Positions 1 to 12,700 of a stretch of DNA of 15,033 bases are shown here, one piece after another. Made by a program: the position numbers and the translations under genes. Within the stretch, counting starts at the first letter, position 1, and the number at the start of each line of letters is the position of its first letter. The stretch lies in the NCBI GenBank assembly GCA_012798275.1, contig JAAZNO010000398.1:1-15033 (forward strand), in the 5' to 3' direction. The stretch comes from Chloroflexota bacterium. GTDB taxonomy: Bacteria > Chloroflexota > Anaerolineae > B4-G1 > SLSP01. The notes under the pieces were generated by a model. It searched no databases, was not told the DNA's origin, and saw only the letters and a list, made by a program, of their open reading frames with translations.

Positions 1-768
1 CGGCGCGGGAATCAGCGCCGGATTCGAGGACTGCGCGCTGACGCTCAGCGTCTGCACTTCGTTAGCAGCCCCGCTGCCGATGCCGCTCAGGGTCACCGTT
101 TGCTGCAGCGCATCCTCGTCCAACGTGCGGGCGGCGATGCTATCCAGCGTCGGCGCGTCGTTGACCGCATTGACGGTGACCAAGAAGGCGCGCGCCGTTG
201 TCGAAACGCCGTCGCTGACCGTGACGGTGATCGTGGCGCTGCCCCACTGATCGGCGAGCGGCGTGAAGCGCAGCGTGCTGCTCGTCTGCGGGCTGACGTA
301 AGTGACGGTCGGGGTCGGGATCAGCGTGACGTTCGACGAGCGCGCCGTGACCGTCAAGGTCTGCGTCTCATTGGCCGCCCCGCTGCCGATGCCGCTCAGG
401 GTCACCGTTTGCTGCCCCGCGTCCTCGTCCAACGTGCGGGCGGCGATGCTGTCCAGCGTCGGCGCGTCGTTCACCGCATTGACGGTGACCAGGAAGGCGC
501 GCGCCGTGGTCGCAACGCCGTCGCTCACCGTGACGGTGATCGTGGCGCTGCCCCACTGATCGGCGAGCGGTGTGAAACGCAGGACGCCGCCGGTCTGCGG
601 GCTGAGGTAAGTGACGGTCGGGGTGGGGATCAGCGTGACGTTCGACGAGCGCGCCATGACCGTCAAGGTCTGCGTCTCATTGGCGGCCCCGCTGCCGATG
701 CCGCTCAGGGTCACCGTCTGTTGCCCCGCGTCCTCGTTCACCATGCGGGCGGCGATGCTGTTCAGCGT
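1..768 (-). repeat. Tandem type C cadherin-like units with near-identical 309-bp DNA repeats
   Basis: Two full C units in tandem, 460-768 and 151-459, each exactly 309 bp, followed by a partial third (1-150) that runs off the window. By base-by-base comparison the two full units differ at about 23 positions (about 93% identical). The codon frame and domain boundaries (VNAVNDAP then TLxSIAAR) are the same in each. The third unit starts like the second (TLDSIAARTLDEDA) but then switches to the sequence of the C unit at 1321-1629 (LSVSAQSSxPALIPAP). The array continues beyond the window, so the true copy number is unknown and may be hard to assemble. Confidence 0.95.
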
Positions 769-3700
769 CGGCGCGTCGTTGACGGCGTTGACCGTCACCG
801 TCACTGTGGCCGTCACCTCCAAGACACCGTCGCTGATGGTGTAGGTGAAATGATCCGCGCCGTTGAGATTGAGCGTCGGCGTGTAGCGCAGGGTACTTCC
901 CGCGATCTCGATCTGCCCCAGGAGCGACGTTCCCACTGCCGTCAGGAAGGGGATTTGCCCATCAACGTCATAGTCATTGTCCAACACCGCGAGAGTGAGC
1001 GACGTATCCTCGTCTGTCGCGGCCACGTCATCCACCGCGGCCGGGGCATCGTTCACGCCGCCCACCTGCACCGTGATCCAGGCCGTCGCCTGCAAGCCGC
1101 CCGGATCACGCACGGTATAGGTGAAGACGTCATCGCCGACGAAGTTGAGCGTCGGGGTATAGACCATGGTCAGGCCGTGCGTGACCGCCGTTCCATTGGC
1201 CGGCGTCCCCAGGCTGCTCACAGTCAGCGCATCGCCATCCATGTCGCTCGCATAGGCCGGGAAGGGCGTGATCTCTGCCGGCACATCCTCGTCGGTCGCC
1301 ACGGAGATGTTCGCTGCCACAGGCGCATCGTTGATCGGATTGACCGTGACCAGGAACGCGCGCGCCGTCGTCAAAAGGCCGTCGCTGACGGTGACGGTGA
1401 TCGTCGCGCTGCCCCACTGATCGGCGAGCGGCGTGAAGTGCAGCGCGCCGCTGGTCTGCGGGCTGACGTAGGTGACGTCCGGCGCGGGAATCAGCGCCGG
1501 ACGCGACGATTGCGCGCTGACGCTCAGCGTCTGCGCCTCGTTCGCGGCCCCGCTGCCGATGCCGCTCAGGGTCACCGCCTGTTGCCCCGCGTCCTCGTTC
1601 ACCGTGCGAGCGGCGATGCCGTCCAGCGTCGGCGCGTCGTTGACCGGGGTCACCACGACTGTGACATCGGCCGTAGCAAACGCCACACCATCGCTGATCG
1701 TGCAGGTAAACGTATCCGTGCCGTGCAGGTTGAGCGTCGGCGTGTAGCGGAGGGTGCTGCCCGTGATCGTGACCTCGCCCAGGAGCGGGATGCCCACAGC
1801 ACTCAGGAAGGGAATTTGGCCGTCAGGGTCGCTATCGTTGCTCAACACCGTGAGGGTGAGCGGCGTGTCCTCGTCCGTGGTCGCCGTATCATCCACCGCG
1901 ACCGGCGGATCGTTGACGTTGTTCACCGTCACGTGGATCGAGGCGGTGGCTTCCAGGCCGCTGGGATCACGCACCGTGTAGGTAAAGGCATCAGCGCCGA
2001 AGAAGTTGAGTGTGGGCATGTAGGTGATCGTCACGCCGTCGGTCGTGGCGATGCCGTCGTAGGGCACGCCCAGGCGCACCACGGTCAGCGTATCGCCATC
2101 TATGTCGCTCGCATAGGCCGGGAAGGGCGTGATCTCGACTGGCGTTTCCTCAGCGGTGACAACCGGGATGTCGTCGGCGGCGGGCGCATCATTGATCGGC
2201 TGGATGGTGACAGTGACCCAGGCAGTGTCGAATAAGGCGCCGTCGCTGATCGTATAGGTGAACATGTCCATGCCGTAGAGGTTGGGCCAGGGCGTGTAGC
2301 GGAGGGTGCTGCCCGCCATCATGACCTCGCCCAGGAGGGGCGTCCCGACGGCGATCAGGAACAGGGTTTGCCCGTCAGGGTCACTGTCGTTGCTCAACGC
2401 CGCGAGGGTGAGCGGTGTGTCCTCGTTCGTGGTCGCCGTATCATCCACCGCGACCGGCGGATCGTTCACGCCGCCCACGGCCACGGTAATCCAGGCCGCG
2501 GCTTCCAGGCCGCTGGGATCACGCACCGTGTAGGTGAAAGGATCGGTGCCGACGAAGTCAAGCGTCGGTGTGTAGATGATGGTCATGCCGTCAGTGGTGG
2601 CCGCGCCATTGGCCGGACTCCCCACCCCGCTCACGGTCAGCGGGTCGTCATCCACGTCGGTCGCATAGACTGGGAAGGGGACAATCTCTACCGACGTATC
2701 CTCGTTCGTCGCTATCGAGATGTCGTTCGCGGCAGGCGCATCATTGACCGGATTGACCGCCATGGTGATGTAGGCGCTGGCCTGAAGGCCGCCGGGATCA
2801 CGCACGGTATAAGTGAAAGCATCAATTCCGACGAAGTTGAGCGTCGGGGTATAGATCGCGCTTGCGCCGTCCGTCGTAGCCAGGCCGTGCGCCGGCGCGC
2901 TTACGCTGGCGATGGTGAGCGGGTCGCCGTCCACGTCATAGACAAACTGGGGGAGCAAGGGAATCCACTTCGCTACCTCTTCATCAGTCACCTCATGGAG
3001 ACTGATTGCCGAGGGCACGTCGTTGACTGCCTGGATGGTGAGCGTGACCGTGGCGAGGTTCGAGCTCTCCAGCTCGCCCAAGAGGCGATAGGTGAAGCTG
3101 TCCTCGCCGTTGTAGTCCGTCGTCGGCGTATAGACAAAGGCGCCGTCGGGCTGCAACCTCACGTCGCCGTAATCCGGGGCGTACACGACCGTCGCCGTCA
3201 CGGACGTCCGCGTCCCCACCGTGTCGTTGCCCAACACGCCCGGCGCGACGACGTTCAGCGCTGTGTCTTCATCCGTCGCATAGCTGTCATCGGTCGCCCC
3301 AAAATCGAAGTAGTAGACGTAGGCGCGACCTGACGCCGCAACATCCGGCGCGCCGACGACAAGGGTGTCGCCATACAAGGCCAGCGCCGCGCCGAAGTGA
3401 TCGCCGGCGCTGCCGTCGGTGCGAGTGATTACCTCCGCCAGGCCCCAGTTGTCCGGCGCGGCGACGCCCGGAGTGTTCGAGTCATAATCGCGCAAGAAAA
3501 CGTAGACCGCGCCCTGTTCGGCGTGATCGCCGACCCCGGTGCGCGGCGCGCCGACGGCGATCCGGTCCCCCGCGATGGCAACCGCGACGCCGAACCCGTC
3601 AGTCAAGACGCTGGTGGATGTCAGGGTGGCAATCTGCCCCCAGGCGTTGTCGCCGCCTTCGTTCTGGAGGAAGACGTAGGCTGCTTCCGCGTCACTGCCG

Positions 3701-6700
3701 ATGACGATGGTGTCGCTGTCAATGTCCACGCTTCGGCCGAAGTGGCCCATTTCCACAAATGCTGGGCCGATCAGCATGACGGGCAGCGTCGTCCAGGTGT
3801 AGTAGGGCGGCGTCAGCGCATCGTAGGTGTACGTATAGACTTTGGCCGCGCCCGCCGCCAGGGCAGTTTCGCAGCTCCAATTCGGCGCCCCCACCACGAG
3901 CATATTGCCGCTGAGGGCCAGCGCCGCCCCAAAGCTGCCACTCACGGGGTCCGAGAGGTAAGTATCGCCCGCGCGAACGCCCCCGCCCCCAAACGCGGGG
4001 TTGCCCGGCACACCGACGATAAACGCATCCGGGCCGAGCTGCTCGACCGCGTAACCGGCATGATCCTGCATCGTCGAGCCCTGGACGGTCTGCGTGACGA
4101 CCCACTGCCCGTTGTCGGGATTCCATGGCTCAGCGGTGCGGAAACGGTAGGCCATCCCGCTGAGATCCGAAGACATCGTCTCGTCGGGGGCGCCGACCAG
4201 GATGTCGGGAACCGGGTTGCCCGACAGGTGACTGATAGCGACCGCCGAGCCAAAGTGCTCGCCGCCCATGTACCACCAACTGGCGCTCAGCGTGGTAGAC
4301 AAAGTCCATGCGCCAGACAAAGGCTGGTACCTCCACAGATACACGATGCCATTATCGCTGGCAACGCCATCTTCATACGGCGCGCCGGTAACGAGATAGT
4401 CGTTGTAGAGCGCGAGCGCCGCGCCGAACTTCTGGTCGGTCTGATCCGCTGTGGGCGAGAGGACGCCGCCCGGCTGCACGGTGAGGGAGACGGTCGTCGC
4501 TTCGGCCAGCGGACTGGGCTGCGCCGCATCCGGCAGCGCCACACTGGGGTGACCCGGGGACTGCGAGGCCGCGTTGCCGGCATAGAACGGGGAGACACGC
4601 AACAGCGCCGGCGCGGGCTGCGCTTTGACGCCAGCCGGCGACGCTGCCGGCGCCAGCGCAATCGCCGCCGCGTTACCCGGCGTGGTATAGGCACTCATGA
4701 GCTGCGGGCTGGTCGGGTCAGCAATGTTGATGACGCGCACACCGCCTGCGCCATCGGCCAGATAAGCGTAATTGCCCTGCACGATGACATCGGTAGCCGT
4801 GCCCGGCGTGTCCAGGCGGCCCGGTGTGGCAGACGGGTTCGACACGTCAATCACTGTCAATCCCAGGTTGCCGTCGGCGATGTAAGCCCGATTGCCAACC
4901 ACGACAACCCCACGCCCGTCGCCGGTTGCGTTGTAAGAGCTCAGAACGCCGGGTAGCGCCGGATTGGAGAGACTCACGCGCCACAGCGCGCCAGAAGGCA
5001 CATACGCCTGATTGTCCACGATGGCAAAATTGCTGGCGACCGAGCGAGCCGTCCAGGCTCCGACTTCGGACAGGCCATAGACGGTCGCCATCGTGCAGTC
5101 GGCGGTCAAACGATACACCTTGTTAGCCAGGCTCGACTGGCCCACCGTCGCCAGATACCACGGCGACTGGAAGTAGTCCGTCTTGTGCACCACGCCCGCG
5201 CCGCACGGCGAGGAAAAGCCATTTCGCCACAAGTTGAAGTCTTCGGCGACGGTCGTGTAGCGATACTTGCCGCCGCCGACCGTGAGGGTGAGGGCCACGC
5301 GCGGCGCCAGCGTGTCCAGATTGCCGCTCCACGTCTGGGCGGCCAGATCCGCCGCGCTCACGTGCCCGGCGGTATCGGCACCGCGCAAGTCAAGCGCGAA
5401 GGCTCCTTCCACCCCATCCGGCACCTCTGCGCTCCAGTTGGAGAACTTGACGCCGGCGCCGGATTGGGCCAGCGTGGCCACCTGCCAGCCGGCCTGGGCG
5501 AGCGCGGCCACTTCAAGCGGCGACAGCGCGCGGGCGTAAACGCGAACATCGTCCACGCCGCCGCGCCAATAGCGCATACTGGCAGGCTGCGCCGCCAGCG
5601 TCCACGCCAGGTCCGCCATGTAGGAATAGGTAGGATGGGAAAGCCGCTGGCTGCCTGCTCCCGGCTGCGGATTGAGGGTCACACTCCGCTGCCAATTTGT
5701 AGCGGGCATAGGTCCCTGGTACGAGACTTGCAACGTGATCTGCGAGCAGAAAGAGTTGAGAACGCTGAGCTTGATGGGAACATACGGCGTGGCCTGGCTG
5801 GTTCCATGATAAAGAGACTGGCCCTCCAGCGTCACGTCATAATATCCCATACTCAGTGGGGTGAGGGTGAGATTCGCAAAGGTGACGCAGCCAGCCACGG
5901 CTTCGCCGCGTCCAATGTCGAAGCGTGAGGGGCTCGTCGGATGCTGGCCCGCGAACGCCGTAGTGCTCGCGCGCTGCTCCCCGTTCACGTACAGGCTGTA
6001 GGTCACGCCGTCGAACGTGGCCGCCACGTGGTTCCAGGCATTCTCCGTCAGTGCGGCAGTCGTGTAGGTGACGAGCGGTTGCGTCCCGTTGCCAAAGCCG
6101 CCGACCAGGACATTCCGGTTGATCACTTGAAGGGCGGGATAGGTGTAGCGCGTGTCCGTGTAGGCGTCGCTGCCCAAGATGGGATAGGAGCTCACATCCT
6201 CCGGGGAGGGATAGACCCAGGCAGCCACACTGAAGCGCGAGCCGGGAAGCAGGCCGGCTTGCGGTCCGACGGCGACGTAATCATCCACGCCGTCGAGGTA
6301 GAGGCTGGAGTCGCCTACCGCGCCGGCGGTGGCTTTGTTCATGTCGTCCGCCCCGGTATACAGCACACCGTCGTGCTCCCAACCGGAGGCATCGGCCAGG
6401 GTCACGCCGTCTGCGGCCCACGCCTCGTCCAGTGTGAGCCGGAGCACCGGTTCGGCGCCGAGGTACAACCGCTCGCGGAGCGTGTCGGCGGACAAGGCGC
6501 GGTCGAACATCCGCACGTCGTCAATGATGCCGGGGAAGCGATGGTTCACGCCGTCCGAGCGGCTGCCCACTGCCGAGGCGCCGCTGCATTGCGCCATGCT
6601 GCCCGCTACTGCTGTGCTGGCGACCAGTCGCCCGTCGCGGTAGAGGCGAAGCGTCGCGCCGTCATACGTGGCAGCCAGGTGAACCCAGGTGTTGAGCGGG

Positions 6701-9700
6701 ACGGTCACGGCTTGTTCGGCATACTTCCAACTGCCGCCCACTTTGACCCAGATGCGCGGGTAGTGACCAGTCTTGTTCTCGTTGAGGGAGAGGGTAAGGC
6801 CACAGCCGGCCGCCTCTTTGTAGGACACGATAGTTTCGCGCGCGCCGGTCCCGCCCGTGCGCTTGACCCAGGCGGAGACCGTAACGTTCGTAAACGTACC
6901 CCAATTGGGCAATGCGACGGTGGTTTGTTTGCCGTCGAAAGCCGCCGCGCTGCCGGAATGTCCTATCACGCCATAACCGGGGCAACCCGCGCCCGTGCAT
7001 GTGCCGTGATGCGCCTGGCCGGAAATATCCTGCCAGGTGAGGCTGCCATTTTGGTCAGACATGTCGTCAAGCGCCAGATGGAGCGTCTCGCCGGCCAAAG
7101 GCGTTTCGTTATAAAGTGCGGAACCGGGCAGCGTGGGCCGCCAGGCCACTTGCGCGCTGCTCAGCCCGGCGACTTTGGGCTGCGCCAGAGCGCGCACTTC
7201 TTCGGGCAACAGCGCCCGCTCGACGATCACCAGCTCGTCGAGGTAGCCCATGTACGGCTCGGCGAGCGCTGTGCTGCCGGTGTTGGTCCCCGCGCCAATC
7301 AGCAGGAGGTCATCCAGGTCGGGTTGCAGGGTCGTGGTCGCGGTGAAGACGGCTTGCAATGCGCCGTTCTGGTACAGGGCAACGGTGTTGTCGTCCCCGA
7401 TCACTGCCGCTACGTGCACCCATTGGTTACTTTGGAGCACACCGGCGACATAGGGACGCGGGCTGCTCCCCAAAGCGGTAAACAGTAGTTGGTTATTCTG
7501 CAACCCGAAGCCAAAGCCGTTGGGGCTGTGGGTCTGGGCTGTTGCCACAAGGCGCTGGACGCCGGATAGCGCTTCAGGCTTGATCCAGGCCGCCACAGAC
7601 AGGCCGGCCGTGCGCTCATTGATCGGGCTATGTGCCACCTGGAGCGCTTGCGCGCCCCTGAAGCGCACCGCATTGCCGTAGACCCCGATCGCGCCGGCTT
7701 CAGGACAGGCGTCCAGGCATGTGGCATGGAGCAACGCGCCGCCGTTATCGTAGAAGAGAGTGGCCCCCGCGCTTTCTTCGAGGTGCAACAGAAGCGCCGT
7801 ATCGCGTGGGGCCGGCGCCTCGCTCACAGTGCCTTGCGCCGTTTGCGTGGACGTGATCGCCGTCGTCGGCAGGTGAGCGTCCCCGCCGGGCGCGGCGGCG
7901 TCCACCAGGATTGTACCAAGCGCCAGGCGCGCCTGATTGCCCATGCGATCGGCGGCCTCCAGGCGGACGGTGTAACGGCCCGTCGGGTACGCCTCCGCGA
8001 TGGTGTAGGTGACCGACCAGGCATTCCCGGCCAGGGCGACGGGCTGCGCCTCCCCCCCGACTACCGCGCCGTTCGCATCCAGCAACGCCACCCGGACGCT
8101 GTCCAGTTGGAGTCCGCTGCCGGGTATAGACGGACCGGCGATGTTGGGATCAGAGACACTGCCGCTCAAGTCAACCGACCAGACGTTGGAAAGCGTGGGG
8201 TGCAGTCGCGCAGAGAGCAGGGAATCGGAAGGGAGACCCAGGTTTGCCACAGGCGGCGTCGCGTCCACGTACAAGGCGGTGTTGGCCGAGGTCGCCTGGT
8301 TGCCGGCCCAATCCGTGGCGCGGGTGGCCAGGACATACTGGCCCTCGCCACTCGGCTTGAAGAACGGGCACCAGGCTGTGTCCCCCAGCGAATCCGTACA
8401 CGCCGGCGCCGCCACGGTCGTCGGGCTTCCGCCGGCTTTGGTGACCAGCAGTTCCACCTGACTCACCCCGGCGTAGCCATCCTGCGCCGCAACATACATC
8501 AACACGCCCTGGTTCGCCAGGTAAGGCAGATCCGGGTTGTAGGAACGCAGGGCTGAGGTAGGCGCAGTCGCGTCTACCAACAACGCGTCGCTGCGGCGTT
8601 CGTGGATCAGCTTGCCCTGGTAGCGATAAATGTCCCGCACCGTGTAGGCGTTGAGCGCGTGATCGTACAGCGTCACCTCGTCGAGCCGGCCATAGAAGGG
8701 AGAGCCCGCGGCAGATCCGCCCATCGAGACGGCCTCCGTACTGGCGCACGCCGCGCCGCTCAGGGCGACGCTGCCCTGTTCGTACCCGTTCACGTAGATG
8801 CGGGCCGTGCTGCCGTCGTAAGTGCCCATCACGTAGTTCCACTGGTCAGGCAACAGTTGCGTCAGGCTGGCGACCGAAATCCCTGCGCCGCAAGCACCGC
8901 TTGACACAGGCGCGAGGGTCAACGTGGCCGTGAGGCCGCCGGCCGGGATGGAGAGCTGATAGTTGTTGCCCTTGCTCACCAACACCTGCTCGCCGTTCTT
9001 GATCGCCGCAGGCTGCACCCAGGCGCCCACGCTGAAATGCGGCAAATCGAGGCTCGCGTTGGCCGCAATCGTAATCCGGTCCGTCGTGTGGCCGGGCGCC
9101 ATGTTGAACTCAGCCGCCTGGCCGGCTTGCCCGGCGGCGCCGGCCGTCGGGCAAGCCGTGCACGTGCCGGGGAGTGCCCCCGTGATGTTGGCAAACTGCG
9201 TCGCACCCAACAGCTCGTCCAGGTGCAGATGAACGACGGGCGCTTCCTGGTAGATGGCTTGCAGGCCGGATGCAGACGGCGGGAGCGTAAAGACGCGCAC
9301 GTCGTCAATGTCGCCGGCCCAGTACGAACCGCCGGCAGGATGCCGGCCCACGGCCAGGTGCTGAGCGGTCAACGAGCTGGTTGTTGTGGTCGTGATCAAC
9401 TGGCCGTTCAAGTAGAACTTGACCTGCCCCTGCTCCAGGGTCGTGGCGACGTGCTGCCACTCATTGGGCGTGACCGCTGCGCCGGTATCGAACAGGGCGG
9501 CACCGTTTAGCACCTTCCAGCGCAGGCCCTCACGCACAATGGCCCAGTTGCCTGTACTGAGCACGACCCGAGTGGTATTGTCTGACGCGGCGGGCTGCAC
9601 CCAGGCCATCAGTGCGCCGCCCTGCGACGTATCGAGCGTCAACGTCGTACTCAGCCAGTCGCTCGAGCCATCGAACAGCGCGGCCTGGTTGATGCGCCCG

Positions 9701-12700
9701 GCCACGCCCGTCGTGGGGCAGGCACCGCCCGCGCTGGCGCAGAAGGCGTTGCTTTGCTGGCTCAAATCCACCGAGTTTTCAAAGGTGGACACCCCCGGCG
9801 CCTCGTCCAACTTGAGGTGCAACGCCAGGCCGGCAGCCCGGTACAGCTCATCAATCTCTTCGGTCGAGAGCGGTCGCCGGTAGATGGCGACATCGTCCAA
9901 CACCCCGCGGAAGGGCATCGCGTTGTTGTAGAAGGCCCAATGGGTGTCGTCGCCCAGATACAGGCCAGCGTAGCGATCCTTATCGTTCAAGGCCATGAAG
10001 CGCAGGCCGGGGGCGTTGGTGTCGAAGTCGTAGGTGCTGTCACACGTCTCCGCGCCATCCGTGCTTTTCAGGCAGAGGTTGTGGTCCGTCGAAAGATAGC
10101 GGTGCACGACCCCCAGCGTGCTGGCGCCATCCATGCTCTTCAAGAGGTCTACATCCACAGTGTCGCCATCACCAAGGCTGTCCCACGAGCACCCGCTACA
10201 TACGCTGCCGTTCCACTTGATCTTGAAGTCAGCCTTCAAAATATCGCCGCTGGTGCCGGGCCGCGCGTTATAGACATGCAATTGGTCAATCCAGACGTTA
10301 CCTCGCTGGCCTGAGGAACCCACGCGCAGAGCCGTGGCATTGGTCGGCCTGGCGCCATCCAGGTTCCAGCTGGCGACACGCGCGTTGTTGACGTAGAGGA
10401 CCAACTCGCTGGCGTTGTAGGTGGCGACGAGGTGATTCCAGGCGGCGGCGGTCAATACCGTGTCAGTGGTCGTGCGCGAGACCCACGTGGAGCCCGTGCC
10501 AAAACCCACCCGGACGTGACGGCCTACCATCTGCAACGTGGGATAAGCGTTCTTTGAGCCGCTCTGCTCGCCCAGGATGCCCTGCGCATAGGGCGGGCTG
10601 AAAGTGAACTGGACCCGAGTGCCGTAAACCGAATCAACGTTAACTTTGATATTGTGGACGCCCGCGCCGAGATGGTAGTGAAGGTTGGTCGCTGTGCGAT
10701 CCCAATACTCCACATAAGAAGCGCTGTCCTCCCATGGATCTGCGGAGGCAATTTGGACGCCGTCTACATAGAGTCTCGCCTTGCCCTGGAGGTCGGTTCG
10801 CAGTGCAAAGTCATAGTAACCCGCCGGGAAGTTGAAGTCCCCTGAGTAGTAGCGGGTATATCCGCCAGCGGGGGTCGTGAGATCCAACATCAGGCCGCTG
10901 GCGGGATCCATCCAGCCATCCCAGCCCGCGCAGCCAGTTTTTACCGGCGTCGAGGCGAGGTAATAGCCGGCCGTGAAAGGACATGCCGGATCCACCGGTT
11001 CCGGTTGCGGATTGGGCTTGACCCAGGCGGAGAGCGTGAACTGGCCGTCGCTCAGGTCCAGGCTGGGGCGGCGGGAGACGTTGAGATAGTCGTTGCCATC
11101 AAACTTCCCGCCCCACAGGCTGGTCACGCCAGGGACGCGGGCGGGGCAGGCGCTCCCGGTGCACGAGCCGCCATTGCTCAAGCCGGAGTCATCGGCAAAG
11201 ACCGTCTGTGACGGCGTCGGGTTAGTGACTTGCTCAAACTGCAGGTGCAAGACCGGGCGCTCATACAACTCGCGGATTTCGCTCACCGTGAGGGGACGGT
11301 TGTAGGTGCGCACATCGTCCAGCCAACCCTTCCACGCGCTGGCCAGGGTCACGGCGCCGGTACCGTTGAAAGCCGCGATGCCGGTGCGGCTGACAACCCG
11401 CTCGGTGTTGACGTAAATGGCCTGTTCCGCGGCTTCCTTGTCGTAGCGGAAGACCAAATGATACCAGCGATTCGCCGCCAACCGGGTAGGGCTGGAGAGG
11501 ACATTGCCGCCGAAATCCAGCGCCGGTTTGCCGTCACGCAACATCAATTGCAATCGAGGCGTGCCCTCCGTGCTCAGAATGTTCCGGTCGCCGGTCAGGT
11601 CGGTGGTGTTGACCCAAACGGAGACGGCAAAACTGGAATCGGTGAGACCCAGTCGGTCCGCAGCGGGGAGGGTGACGGATTGGCCGCCGTCAAACTTGAG
11701 CGCGTAATCGAAGTAACCCGGCTCCGCGCGGGTAGGACATGTCGCCTCGCTGCACGCGCCATTGGCTGCCGGCAGGGTGCCGGAATGATCCAGGAACACG
11801 GTTTGGGTGGCGTCTTCGTCCAGCGGCAGCCAGAGTTGGGCGTAGTTGGATTCCTCACGCCAATCGGTGATCAGCGCCTCGGCGGTCTGGGTGATGCTGA
11901 TCGGTCGGGTGCTCTGGGAGGCAACGGCGAGATTGCCGGCCACACGGGTCTCCGCGAGCGGCTGAAGCACAAAGGTCTGTGGGGCCGGTGTTCTCACGGC
12001 CAGCGCGGGCGCACTGTCGAATGATAGAAGCCCCTGCGCGTAACGGCCCAGCAATTTGTTAGACAGGGTAGCCGTATAGGCCAATGTCTGCCCGGGCAGC
12101 ACGACCCTATCGTTGAGATTGAAGCGGCCTTGCATCACATCCCGAACCTCACCCGCGTTGAACGCGCGGTCGAAGACGGTCACGTCATTGAGTAGACCGG
12201 TGAAGCTATCGGCGGCAGACGTGGCACCGATCACTAACGCATCCCCGGTATCGGGCCGGGCCGGCCTGGAGTATGAGACCTTTTGCTTGAAGACCCCATT
12301 CACGTAGAAGGATACGGCATTCGCGCTATCCATCACGGCTGCCACATGGGTCCACTGGTTCGCTTGCAGTCCGACGGAAGCATAGTAAGTGGTCTCACCA
12401 TAAGTTCTGAGAGATAAGCCAGCGTTCGACAGGCCAAACGCAAAGCCATCGGCAGCGCTATTTATCTGGGCCGTGGCCAGGATGTTCTGAGCGCCGGAGA
12501 CCCTGGTCGGACGCACCCAGGCCGCCACGGTGAAGTTGTGACTCAGACGGTTCACCGGGCCGTTAGGCAGGCTCAGGGAATCGCCGCCGCCAAACTGGGC
12601 CGCGTAAGCATAACGTCCGTCCTTCCCGGCGTCGGGACAGGCGCCCGGCGCGCATACGGCGGCGTCGGTCAAGTTGGCCTCATTGCGGAAGGTCTGCGCG

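Noticed and set aside
302..844. Two similar plus-strand frames (302-559 and 611-844) that look like a duplicated small gene
   Set aside because: They are antisense shadows of the 309-bp C repeats, and their similarity comes from the repeat units.
100..2235. Long plus-strand open frame (711 codons, TTG start), with similar plus-strand frames at 2368-3333, 3397-4956, 5941-7488, 7630-8556 and 13174-14076
   Set aside because: All lie in exact codon register opposite the minus-strand gene. They stay open because that gene rarely uses TTA, CTA or TCA. Their products are Arg/Gly/His-rich low-complexity sequence without domains, and they repeat only where the true gene repeats.
1..3300. Periodic repeats as a possible CRISPR array or satellite
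   Set aside because: Periods of 273-309 bp are whole in-frame protein domains with no short repeat and spacer pattern.
8171..8842. Minus-strand open frame of 223 codons, and shorter ones such as 14645-14932 and 3719-4126
   Set aside because: They are in other frames than the giant gene and overlap clear LamG, FG-GAP or helix-coding sequence. Their translations show no domain.
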